DNA from: Blastococcus carthaginiensis
GTDB taxonomy: Bacteria > Actinomycetota > Actinomycetes > Mycobacteriales > Geodermatophilaceae
Direction of reading: 5' to 3'
Length of the DNA: 64,000 nucleotides
Assembly: GCF_030731085.1 (NCBI RefSeq)
Contig: NZ_JASNFN010000001.1
Span: 434,001 to 498,000, forward strand
Under the pieces are notes generated by a model. That model ran no database searches. It worked only from the letters and a program-made list of their open reading frames with translations, and had not been told where the DNA came from. How positions within the stretch are numbered: the first letter of the stretch is position 1; the number at the start of each line of letters is the position of its first letter. The position numbers and the translations under genes were made by a program. Below are positions 16,551 to 22,472 of the stretch, piece by piece.

Positions 16551-16608
16551 CGGGCGTGTGCGCGGGTGAGGGGTTCGGCATGGAACCCCGCGTCCGCGCA
16601 CACGCCCG
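16551..16608. terminator. Nested double hairpin between convergent htpX and yajQ
   Basis: A perfect 15-bp inverted repeat, CGGGCGTGTGCGCGG (16551-16565) and its complement (16594-16608), encloses a second 7-bp hairpin, GGGGTTC (16570-16576) with GAACCCC (16583-16589). There is no T-run on either side. The position between two convergent stop codons, 31 bases after htpX and 23 bases before the yajQ stop, suggests bidirectional termination. The nested architecture would also allow cruciform extrusion. Confidence 0.7.
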
Positions 16609-16631
16609 GTGTCAGCCACCGGCGGCGGGGT

Positions 16632-17123
16632 TCACCTGTAGTTGTCGAACTGCAGGGCGACGTCGAGGTCGGCGCCGCGGAGCAGCTGCTGCACCGCCTG
16701 CAGGTCGTCCCGCTTCTTGCCGCTCACGCGCAGCTGGTCGCCCTGGATCTGCGCCTGGACGCCCTTGGGGCCCTCGTCGCGGATCAGCTTCGCGATCTTC
16801 TTGGCGGTGTCGGACTCGATGCCCTGCTTGATCTTCGCCCCGATCTTGTAGCTCTTCCCCGAGGACTGGGGCTCGCCGGCGTCGAGCACCTTGAGCGAGA
16901 TGTTCCGCTTGATCAGCTTCTCCTTGAACACCTCGAGGGCCGCCGAGACACGCTCCTCGGTGTCCGCCTGCAGCGTGACGCCGTCCTCGCCGGCCCACGC
17001 GATGGTCGCGTTGGTGCCGCGGAAGTCGAACCGCTGGGAGAGCTCCTTGCCCGCCTGGTTCAGGGCGTTGTCGACCTCCTGCCGGTCGACCTTGCTCACG
17101 ACGTCGAAGGATGCGTCGGCCAT
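16632..17123 (-). CDS. YajQ-family nucleotide-binding protein
   Basis: The 163-residue product matches the YajQ/DUF520 family over its whole length: it begins MADASFDVVSKVDRQEVDNA, contains RFDFRGTNATI and KIAKLIRDEGPKGVQAQIQG, and ends LQFDNYR. YajQ proteins have a ferredoxin-like fold and bind nucleotides; Xanthomonas and Pseudomonas members bind cyclic di-GMP, and others bind tRNA. Its role here is unknown, although a c-di-GMP phosphodiesterase lies 1.4 kb away. The ATG at 17123 has GGAGAGG upstream. Confidence 0.9.
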   Translation of the reverse strand: MADASFDVVSKVDRQEVDNALNQAGKELSQRFDFRGTNATIAWAGEDGVTLQADTEERVSAALEVFKEKLIKRNISLKVLDAGEPQSSGKSYKIGAKIKQGIESDTAKKIAKLIRDEGPKGVQAQIQGDQLRVSGKKRDDLQAVQQLLRGADLDVALQFDNYR

Positions 17124-17203
17124 GTCGTTCCTCTCCGTACGGGGCCGGTCCGGCGCACCGGTCGCGTCGCCGGGGACCCGTCACCCCTGGGTCAGTCGTC
17201 TTG

Positions 17204-17209
17204 TATTGT
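17204..17209 (+). promoter_or_regulatory. Probable -10 element of tRNA-Tyr
   Basis: TATTGT is preceded directly by TG, giving an extended -10 (TGTATTGT), and ends 16 bases before the mature tRNA-Tyr 5' end. No convincing -35 is visible. The stretch is noticeably AT-rich against its surroundings. Confidence 0.45.
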
Positions 17210-17225
17210 CACCCGGTACCCACAC

Positions 17226-17307
17226 GGCGGGTTGCCCGAGTGGCCAATGGGAGCGGACTGTAAATCCGTCGGCTTAGCCTTCGAAGGTTCGAATCCTTCA
17301 CCCGCCA
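17226..17307 (+). tRNA. tRNA-Tyr (GTA)
   Basis: A class II tRNA with a long variable arm. The acceptor stem GGCGGGT pairs with ACCCGCC, the discriminator is A, and the GTA anticodon lies at 17260-17262 in the loop CTGTAAA. The T-loop reads GGTTCGAATCC. The 3' CCA is not encoded. A strong hairpin follows 11 bases downstream. Confidence 0.96.
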
Positions 17308-17318
17308 CGCCCGGTACG

Positions 17319-17348
17319 ACGGCCCCCGACCACCAGGTCGGGGGCCGT
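17319..17348. terminator. Terminator between tRNA-Tyr and the convergent TadE-like gene
   Basis: A perfect 13-bp stem, ACGGCCCCCGACC (17319-17331) with its complement (17336-17348), encloses a 4-base loop ACCA. An outer 7-bp stem (CCGGTAC/GTACCGG, 17311-17317 and 17352-17358) extends it. It lies between the tRNA and the opposing stop codon at 17363, so it can serve both. Confidence 0.8.
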
Positions 17349-17362
17349 CCGGGTACCGGGGG

Positions 17363-17812
17363 TCAGGGCGCCGTCGGTGCGCGTGCGCTGGAGACGGCGG
17401 TGCGCTCGAGCTGCTGCCCGCCGAGGAAGAGCCAGCCGAACGCGATGTCCACGTGGCGGGTGCAGCGCACCGTCACCTCGGCACCGTCGGTCTCGGCCGC
17501 CCAGCTGTCCAGCGCGGTACGGCCGTCGGCCAGCTGGTCGCCGACCGCGGCCTGCGCGGCGGCGCGGCTCAGTGGCAGCTCGGTGCCCACCCCCTGGGCG
17601 TAGACGACCGCCTCGTCGGCCTGGTTGGCCGCGGCCAGGGCGGCGCCGTCGCAGGTCGACTGCACCTCCTGCTGCTCGAGGAAGGCGTCGGACGCGGCGA
17701 TCGCCCCGAAGGCCATGAGGGCCGCGACCAGCCAGCACACCAGGACGAAGGGGAGCGTCGAGCCGCGTTCGCGGTCGTCCTGGTCGGGGCGCACGCGCGG
17801 CAGCGTAAGCAT
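17363..17812 (-). CDS. TadE/TadG-like (pseudopilin-type) membrane protein
   Basis: This 149-residue protein has an N-terminal basic segment, the sequence RERGSTLPFVLV that resembles the TadE/TadG or Rv3655c-like leader, and one membrane helix (about residues 20-42). A QSTCDGAALAAANQADEAVV stretch follows, typical of TadE/TadG-like proteins of Flp pilus loci, and then an extracytoplasmic domain with two Cys (C54 in the leader-proximal helix and C116). No other tad/flp gene is visible in the window, so it is an orphan. The promoter would lie in the DnaA-box-like region directly upstream. Assignment is by motif only. Confidence 0.6.
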   Translation of the reverse strand: MLTLPRVRPDQDDRERGSTLPFVLVCWLVAALMAFGAIAASDAFLEQQEVQSTCDGAALAAANQADEAVVYAQGVGTELPLSRAAAQAAVGDQLADGRTALDSWAAETDGAEVTVRCTRHVDIAFGWLFLGGQQLERTAVSSARAPTAP

Positions 17813-17834
17813 CCGGCCACCGTCGTCCCCACCC

Positions 17835-17909
17835 TGTGGACACGATCTGTGGACACTGTGGACGAGGGTTCACCCGTCCTCGTGTCCTCCGGGGCGGGCC
17901 TGTGGACGA
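17835..17909 (-). promoter_or_regulatory. Cluster of four DnaA-box-like nonamers
   Basis: TGTGGACAC (17835-17843 and 17848-17856) and TGTGGACGA (17857-17865 and 17901-17909) all lie in the same orientation, the second and third abutting. Read on the minus strand the last two are TCGTCCACA, matching the relaxed actinobacterial DnaA-box consensus (core TCCACA), and the first two are GTGTCCACA, one mismatch. They lie just upstream of the TadE-like gene, which starts at 17812. They could be a DnaA-responsive promoter or a titration site; no dnaA or oriC-associated gene is nearby. Confidence 0.4.
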
Positions 17910-18213
17910 CGCGGTGCCGCGGTGCCGCGCGACCGCCGCGCATCCGTCCGCCCGGCCCGTGCCGGCCTCCGCGGACACGGTCGCGGGCCCCGTCGGGATC
18001 CGGGTCCAGCGGTGAAATGGATCACTCCACGTGTGAACAACGTGGCGGATGGTCACGACATGACGTCTCCCGCGGCGTGTCGTGATCGACATGCTTGTGG
18101 CGACCCGTGACGGGAAGGAGTGTCTCCCGCGCGGTCCGTATTCGACGACGCTCTGCCCCCGCGCGTGGATGGCTGCCGCACCAGCCAATGAGTCGTGCCA
18201 CGAGGGAGGCGCC
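17910..18213. other. Non-coding stretch before the GVRWGR peptide gene
   Basis: No supported gene lies here. Two short inverted repeats can be seen: CCACGT/ACGTGG (18027-18032 and 18040-18045, 7-base loop) and TCACGACA/TGTCGTGA (18053-18060 and 18078-18085). They may be regulator sites or RNA hairpins in a 5' leader. Base composition here is less GC-extreme than in the flanking genes. No clear promoter pair was recognised. Confidence 0.35.
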
Positions 18214-18315
18214 ATGAACAGCAGCATGCAGCGTGAGGACAGCTCGGCCCGCGGAGTCCGTTGGGGTCGGGGTGTGCGTTGGGGTCGTGGCGTCCGCTGG
18301 GGTCGCCAGGCCTGA
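18214..18315 (+). CDS. 33-residue basic peptide with three GVRWGR repeats
   Basis: ATG 18214 follows GAGGGAGGCGCC, a good ribosome-binding site, and the frame ends at TGA 18313-18315. The peptide starts MNSSMQREDSSAR and then has GVRWGR three times in tandem, ending QA. The three 18-nt units differ from one another at several bases, but every difference is at a third codon position and is synonymous (for example GGA/GGT/GGC, CGT/CGT/CGC), which argues strongly that the peptide is translated and selected. It is highly basic, with six Arg and three Trp in the repeats. The function is unknown: nucleic-acid or membrane contact, a leader peptide, or a peptide precursor are all possible. It lies 176 bp upstream of the EAL-domain gene. 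Confidence 0.65.
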   Translation: MNSSMQREDSSARGVRWGRGVRWGRGVRWGRQA

Positions 18316-18337
18316 TCGGCCACCTGGTCCCGACGGG

Positions 18338-18362
18338 GCAGTCGTTCCTCCGGAACGGCTGC
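18338..18362 (+). terminator. Hairpin downstream of the GVRWGR peptide gene
   Basis: GCAGTCGTTCC (18338-18348) pairs with GGAACGGCTGC (18352-18362) across a 3-base loop, giving an 11-bp stem with one G-T pair. It begins 23 bases after the peptide stop codon. There is no T-run, but the stem is strong enough to act as a terminator or as an attenuator between the peptide and the downstream EAL gene. Confidence 0.5.
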
Positions 18363-18491
18363 CTCGTCTCATGTTCGGGGAGGCTCGTGCCGATGACCTC
18401 CGCGGACGGGTTTCTCTCCCGCGTGCGGAGAGGGTGGCGGTGATCGACACCGCTGCTAGCCTTCGCCCGCCCAACGACCCGGGAGAGTGCC

Positions 18492-21032
18492 GTGCACGTG
18501 GCTGAGCAGGACGTTCGCGAGCGTAGTCGCCCGCGTACCGTCCGCAGCCCTTGGGTGGTCTCAGGGCTGGCGCTCACGGTTGCGGTCCCCCTGGGCGCGG
18601 CCGTCCTGTCGCGCGGGCTGGACCCCGTGCACGGCGTGCTCCTGGTCGCCGTCCTCCTCACCGCGGTGGTGGCGGAGTGGGTCTACGTGCACATCGAGTT
18701 CCGCCACCAGAGCTTCGTCAACTCCGCCAGCGAGCTGGCCTTCGTGATCGCCCTGCTGGAGCTCGGCGGGGCGTGGACGGCGGTGACCCGCGCGGCCGCC
18801 GTCGGGCTCGTGCTGGCGGTCCAGCGGTTCTCGCCGGCCAAGATCCTCTTCAACGTCGCCGTGGCGGTGATCGACAGCGCCGTCGCGGTGTTCGTGCTCG
18901 ACCTGCTGTCGGCGGGTGACGTCACCCAGCCCTCCACCTGGCTCTCCTGCCTCGTGGCGGTCTTCGCGGCCAACGCCGTCGCCGCCGTCATGGTGGCCGG
19001 GGCGATCACCCTGACCCAGGGCTACCCCGGGCGCTCGGTCTGGACCAGCCTGCTGGTGCCCGTCGTCGTCGTCTCGCCGGTGGCCGTCCTCGTCGGCCTC
19101 GCCATCCTCCTCCTGCTGCACGCGACCCTGTGGTCCCTGCTGATCCTCGCGCCGCTCACCGCAGCGCTCGTCCTGCTCTACCGCCGGTTCGCCGAGGTGA
19201 CCCGGGAGAGCCAGTCGCTGGAGCGGGTCTACGAGTTCGCCCGCCGGGTCGAGCAGGTGCAGCCCGACGAGGTCGGCACCCGGCACATCGTGCAGGCGGT
19301 GCAGGAGCTCCTCAACGCCGAGCGCGTCGCCCTGTGGCTGCCCCCCTACCTCGACGAGGGGCCGCGGCTGGTCGTCGCCACCGAGGGCGGCGCCGACTGG
19401 TACGACGGCCCGGGGGACCCCGACGACGAGCTGCGCCGCCGCGCGGTCGCCTCGTCCGGGGCCCTGCACGTCTCCGCCGGCCGTGCCGACGAGGCGGAGA
19501 CGGCCGCGCTCGCCCGGCGCGGGGTCGCGGAGCTGCTGGGTGCGCCGGTGACCACGGCCGCCGGGGAGCCGGGCTACCTGGAGGTGTGCGACCGGCGCAG
19601 CGACGCCGTCTCCTTCGGCAGCAGCGAGCGGGGTGCCCTCGAGTCGATGCTCACCCACGTCAACGCGGCGATCCGGCAGCAGCAACTGCTCACCCGCATC
19701 CGCTTCGACGCCGACCACGACCGGCTGACCGGCCTGCCGAACCGGCAGCGGCTCGCCGCGGAGATCGACGCCCTCGTGGCCGCGGGTCCGGCCGCTGCCG
19801 GCGCCGGGCTCATCCTGGCCTCCCTGGGCACCTACGCCGACGTCACCGACACCCTCGGGCACGCCGCCAGCGACGAACTGCTCCTGGTCACCGCCGGCCT
19901 GCTCCGCGAGCACGCCCCGCCGCGCGCGCTGCTGGCCCGGATGGAGCGCGAGCAGTTCGCCGTCCTCCTCCCGGGGCTCTCGCTCGCGGCCACCGAGCAG
20001 GCCGCCCGGCGGCTGCGCGAGGCGGCGGCGACGCGGGTCCGCGTGGCCGGCCTGGACCTGGAGGTCTCGCTGACCATCGGCGTCGCCGCCGCGCCCGGGC
20101 ACGGCACCGATGCCGGCACGCTCATGCAGCGCGCGGACGTCGCCCTGCTGGCGGCGGGGGAGTCCGGTGGCGTGGCCAGCTACCACCCGGTGCTCGACCA
20201 GCAGAGCCTGCGCCGCCTGCAACTCGGCACCGAGCTCGCGCAGGCGATGGCCGACGGGCAGATCGGCGTGGTCTTCCAGCCGGTCATCGACGCGCAGACC
20301 TCCGACATCGTGTCGGTGGAGACCCTGGTCCGCTGGACCCACCCGCGCTTCGGCAGCATCCCGCCCGAGGACGTGATCGGGCTGGCCGAGCAGATCGGCC
20401 GGATCGGTGCGGTGACCGACCACGTCCTGGACCTCGCGCTGGCCCGCTGCCGGCGCTGGCTGGACCAGGGGATCTCCCTGTCGGTCGCGGTCAACGTCTC
20501 CGCGTTCTCCCTCAGCGAGCCCGACCTGGTGGACCGCATCCGCGGCGCCCTCGAGCGGCACGGCGTGCCCGGGGAGCTGCTGATCCTCGAGCTCACCGAG
20601 AGCAGCGTCGTCGACGACTCGGTGCGCGAGAGCTCGGTGCTGGACGACCTGCACGACCTGGGGCTGCGGCTCTCGATGGACGACTTCGGCACCGGCTACT
20701 CATCGCTCTCCCAGCTCCGGCAGCTGCCCATCGACGAGCTGAAGATCGACAAGTCCTTCGTGCTCACCATGGCCACCAGCCAGGGGGAGTCCTTCATCGC
20801 GCGGTCGATCATCGAGCTGGCCCACAACCTGGGGCTGTGCGTGGTCGCCGAGGGCGTCGAGGACGAGATGACGCGCAACCAGCTCATCGCCATGGGCTGC
20901 GACAAGCTGCAGGGCTTCCTGATCAGCCGCCCGCTGCCGGAGGACCGGCTGGAGAAGTGGCTGCTCGCGCGCACCGGCGTGCGCTCCGCCGCGCCGGGGG
21001 CCACCCATCGCCGCCTGTTCGTCCGCACCTGA
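18492..21032 (+). CDS. Membrane GAF-GGDEF(degenerate)-EAL cyclic di-GMP phosphodiesterase
   Basis: The 846-residue protein has about eight N-terminal hydrophobic segments (residues 20-230), a GAF-like domain (about 240-390), a GGDEF-like domain (about 405-565) and an EAL domain (about 575-835). In the GGDEF domain the active-site loop reads EREQF (485-489) instead of GGDEF, so diguanylate cyclase activity is not expected; the domain may bind GTP as a regulator. The EAL domain keeps its catalytic set: FQP (Q596), ETL (E610), NVS, LELTES, DDFGTGYSS (D730, D731), IDELKIDKSF, AEGVE and LQGF. It should hydrolyse c-di-GMP at the membrane. The GTG start at 18492 follows GGGAGAG; TAGCCT (18457-18462) is a possible -10. 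Confidence 0.9.
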   Translation: MHVAEQDVRERSRPRTVRSPWVVSGLALTVAVPLGAAVLSRGLDPVHGVLLVAVLLTAVVAEWVYVHIEFRHQSFVNSASELAFVIALLELGGAWTAVTRAAAVGLVLAVQRFSPAKILFNVAVAVIDSAVAVFVLDLLSAGDVTQPSTWLSCLVAVFAANAVAAVMVAGAITLTQGYPGRSVWTSLLVPVVVVSPVAVLVGLAILLLLHATLWSLLILAPLTAALVLLYRRFAEVTRESQSLERVYEFARRVEQVQPDEVGTRHIVQAVQELLNAERVALWLPPYLDEGPRLVVATEGGADWYDGPGDPDDELRRRAVASSGALHVSAGRADEAETAALARRGVAELLGAPVTTAAGEPGYLEVCDRRSDAVSFGSSERGALESMLTHVNAAIRQQQLLTRIRFDADHDRLTGLPNRQRLAAEIDALVAAGPAAAGAGLILASLGTYADVTDTLGHAASDELLLVTAGLLREHAPPRALLARMEREQFAVLLPGLSLAATEQAARRLREAAATRVRVAGLDLEVSLTIGVAAAPGHGTDAGTLMQRADVALLAAGESGGVASYHPVLDQQSLRRLQLGTELAQAMADGQIGVVFQPVIDAQTSDIVSVETLVRWTHPRFGSIPPEDVIGLAEQIGRIGAVTDHVLDLALARCRRWLDQGISLSVAVNVSAFSLSEPDLVDRIRGALERHGVPGELLILELTESSVVDDSVRESSVLDDLHDLGLRLSMDDFGTGYSSLSQLRQLPIDELKIDKSFVLTMATSQGESFIARSIIELAHNLGLCVVAEGVEDEMTRNQLIAMGCDKLQGFLISRPLPEDRLEKWLLARTGVRSAAPGATHRRLFVRT

Positions 21033-21073
21033 CGGCTCGCGGGGGTCCCCGCAGGGAGGCCGTAGGCATCAGG

Positions 21074-21079
21074 TAGAGT
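21074..21079 (+). promoter_or_regulatory. Probable -10 element upstream of tRNA-Thr
   Basis: TAGAGT lies 22 bases before the tRNA-Thr 5' end, in the short gap after the EAL gene. No good -35 hexamer was seen. It could drive tRNA-Thr and tRNA-Met together. Confidence 0.35.
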
Positions 21080-21101
21080 CTTCGACGGCTCCTCGGAGCA
21101 G

Positions 21102-21174
21102 GCCCCTTTAGCTCAGTCGGCAGAGCGTCTCCATGGTAAGGAGAAGGTCTACGGTTCGATTCCGTAAAGGGGCT
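21102..21174 (+). tRNA. tRNA-Thr (GGT)
   Basis: Cloverleaf with acceptor GCCCCTT/AAGGGGC, D-arm TAGCTCAGTCGGCAGAGC, anticodon stem TCTCC/GGAGA with loop ATGGTAA (GGT at 21135-21137), and T-arm with GGTTCGATTCC. The discriminator is T. The 3' CCA is not encoded. Confidence 0.96.
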
Positions 21175-21230
21175 CTGGCAGTAAGCTGACCTACCGGTCC
21201 TGTCGCGAGACCGGCCCGTGTGGTCATCCC

Positions 21231-21304
21231 GGCGGTGTAGCTCAGCCTGGTAGAGCAAGCGGCTCATAATCGCTGTGTCACCGGTTCAAGTCCGGTCACC
21301 GCTA
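21231..21304 (+). tRNA. tRNA-Met (CAT), elongator type
   Basis: Cloverleaf with acceptor GGCGGTG pairing with CACCGCT (G1-T72 wobble), D-arm TAGCTCAGCCTGGTAGAGC, anticodon loop CTCATAA (CAT at 21265-21267) and T-arm GGTTCAAGTCC. It lacks the unpaired C1-A72 and the three consecutive G-C anticodon-stem pairs of initiator tRNA, so it is read as elongator. CCA is not encoded. Confidence 0.93.
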
Positions 21305-21308
21305 CTCC

Positions 21309-21336
21309 CGACGGACCCGGCAACCCGGGTCCGTCG
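21309..21336 (+). terminator. Hairpin after tRNA-Met
   Basis: A perfect 12-bp stem, CGACGGACCCGG (21309-21320) with CCGGGTCCGTCG (21325-21336), has the 4-base loop CAAC. It sits five bases after tRNA-Met and probably ends or processes the tRNA transcript before rpmG. Confidence 0.7.
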
Positions 21337-21410
21337 CCGTGTCGGCCTCCAGCCGGTGCGGCAGCAGGGCCCGGTCCCGGGTCCTGTCCCACAAGGCTAG
21401 GAGCGCTCCC

Positions 21411-21575
21411 GTGGCAGCCACCGACGTCCGTCCGAAGATCACCCTGGCCTGCCAGGAGTGCAAGAACCGCAACTACATCACCCGCAAGAACCGGCGGAAC
21501 GACCCCGACCGGCTCGAGCTGAAGAAGTACTGCCCGCGTGAGCGCAAGCACACGCTGCACCGCGAGACGCGCTGA
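21411..21575 (+). CDS. rpmG: 50S ribosomal protein L33
   Basis: The 54-residue product starts MAATDVRPKITLACQECKNR and ends KHTLHRETR, typical of actinobacterial L33 of the zinc-ribbon type. It keeps CQEC and one later Cys in KKYCPRERKHT, but the expected fourth Cys of the usual CPxC is replaced by Glu. The zinc site is therefore incomplete. GTG 21411 was chosen over an upstream in-frame ATG because it gives the standard N-terminus and has TAGGAGCG before it. The order rpmG-hadA-hadB-tRNA-Trp-secE matches mycobacteria. Confidence 0.95.
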   Translation: MAATDVRPKITLACQECKNRNYITRKNRRNDPDRLELKKYCPRERKHTLHRETR

Positions 21576-21606
21576 CGGTCCGCGGCTGCTGGGCGAGGGC
21601 GGGAGC

Positions 21607-22053
21607 ATGGCGCTGGACCGGGCACTGGTCGGGCGCAGCTACCCGCCCTCTGCCGTGTACGAGGTCGGCCGGGCGAAGATCGCCGAGTTCGCGGCCGCGG
21701 TCGGTGCGACCGATCCGGTGCACCACGACGTCGAGGCTGCACGTGCGGCCGGCCACGCGGACGTCGTCGCGCCGCCCACCTTCGCCATCGTGGTGAGCCT
21801 GGAGGCTGCCTTCGTGGTGCTCGCGGACGACGAGGTAGGCCTGGACTACAGCCGCGTCGTCCACGGTGAGCAGCGGTTCACCCACCACCGCCCGATCCGG
21901 GCCGGCGACCGGCTGGTCGCCACCACCACGATCGACGCCGCCCGCACCGTCGCCGGCAACGACCTGCTGACGGCCCGGGTGGAGCTGGCCACGGAGGACG
22001 GCGAGGCGGTCTGCACCGCCACCTCCATGCTCGTCGGGCGGGGGGCGGCATGA
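21607..22053 (+). CDS. hadA: HadA-like MaoC-fold (3R)-hydroxyacyl-ACP dehydratase subunit
   Basis: The 148-residue single hot-dog protein matches the FAS1-like MaoC N-terminal family: YEVGRAKIAEFAAAVGATDP near the start, VVAPPTFAIVVS, GLDYSRVVHGEQRFTHHRPI and a final TARVELATEDGE strand. It lacks the catalytic Asp-His pair, which the partner HadB carries. In mycobacteria HadAB dehydrates 3-hydroxyacyl-ACP in FAS-II. The start is ATG 21607, preceded by GGCGGGAG. The stop overlaps hadB as ATGA. It probably shares a transcript with rpmG. Confidence 0.9.
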   Translation: MALDRALVGRSYPPSAVYEVGRAKIAEFAAAVGATDPVHHDVEAARAAGHADVVAPPTFAIVVSLEAAFVVLADDEVGLDYSRVVHGEQRFTHHRPIRAGDRLVATTTIDAARTVAGNDLLTARVELATEDGEAVCTATSMLVGRGAA

Positions 22054-22457
22054 CCGCGGAGGTGGGCACCGAACTCCCCGAGCTCGTCGTCCGGGTCACC
22101 CGCGCCGACCTGGTCCGCTACGCCGGCGCCTCCGGCGACTTCAACCCCATCCACTGGAACGAGCGGGTGGCGCGCGAGGTCGGCCTGCCCGGCGTGATCG
22201 CCCACGGCATGCTCACCATGGCGCTGGCGGCGCGGGCGGTGACCGGCTGGACCGGTGACCCGGCGGCGCTCCTCGAGTACCAGGTCCGCTTCGGGCGCCC
22301 GGTGGTCGTCCCCGACGACGACAGCGGGGCGGAGCTGACCGTCCGCGGCACGGTGGCCGCCCTGCTGGACGGCGGGCGGGCGCGGGTCGACCTCACCGTC
22401 ACCAGCGAGGGCGAGAAGGTGCTCTCCCTCGCCCGCGCGGTCGTCCGGCTCGGTTGA
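22050..22457 (+). CDS. hadB: HadB-like MaoC dehydratase, catalytic subunit
   Basis: The 135-residue hot-dog protein has the hydratase-2 motif YAGASGDFNPIHW with the catalytic pair D30 and H35, then GLPGVIAHGMLTMALAARAV. It forms a heterodimer with HadA, whose gene overlaps by four bases. No hadC follows; the next gene is a convergent aminotransferase 15 bases away. The absence of hadC suggests a single dehydratase for ordinary-length acyl chains rather than mycolate precursors (inference). Confidence 0.91.
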   Translation: MTAEVGTELPELVVRVTRADLVRYAGASGDFNPIHWNERVAREVGLPGVIAHGMLTMALAARAVTGWTGDPAALLEYQVRFGRPVVVPDDDSGAELTVRGTVAALLDGGRARVDLTVTSEGEKVLSLARAVVRLG

Positions 22458-22472
22458 CGGGACTTCGGGAGC

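Noticed and set aside
17813..18213. A chromosomal replication origin
   Set aside because: Only four DnaA-like boxes are present, all in one orientation, with no AT-rich unwinding element and no dnaA, dnaN or parAB nearby.
18214..18315. Classical trp attenuator leader
   Set aside because: Three Trp codons are present, but they are spaced rather than consecutive and no tryptophan biosynthesis gene follows. A peptide function or another kind of attenuation is more likely.
18316..18491. Cyclic di-GMP riboswitch before the EAL gene
   Set aside because: No GEMM-like conserved core or paired helices of the expected shape could be recognised; only a simple hairpin is visible.
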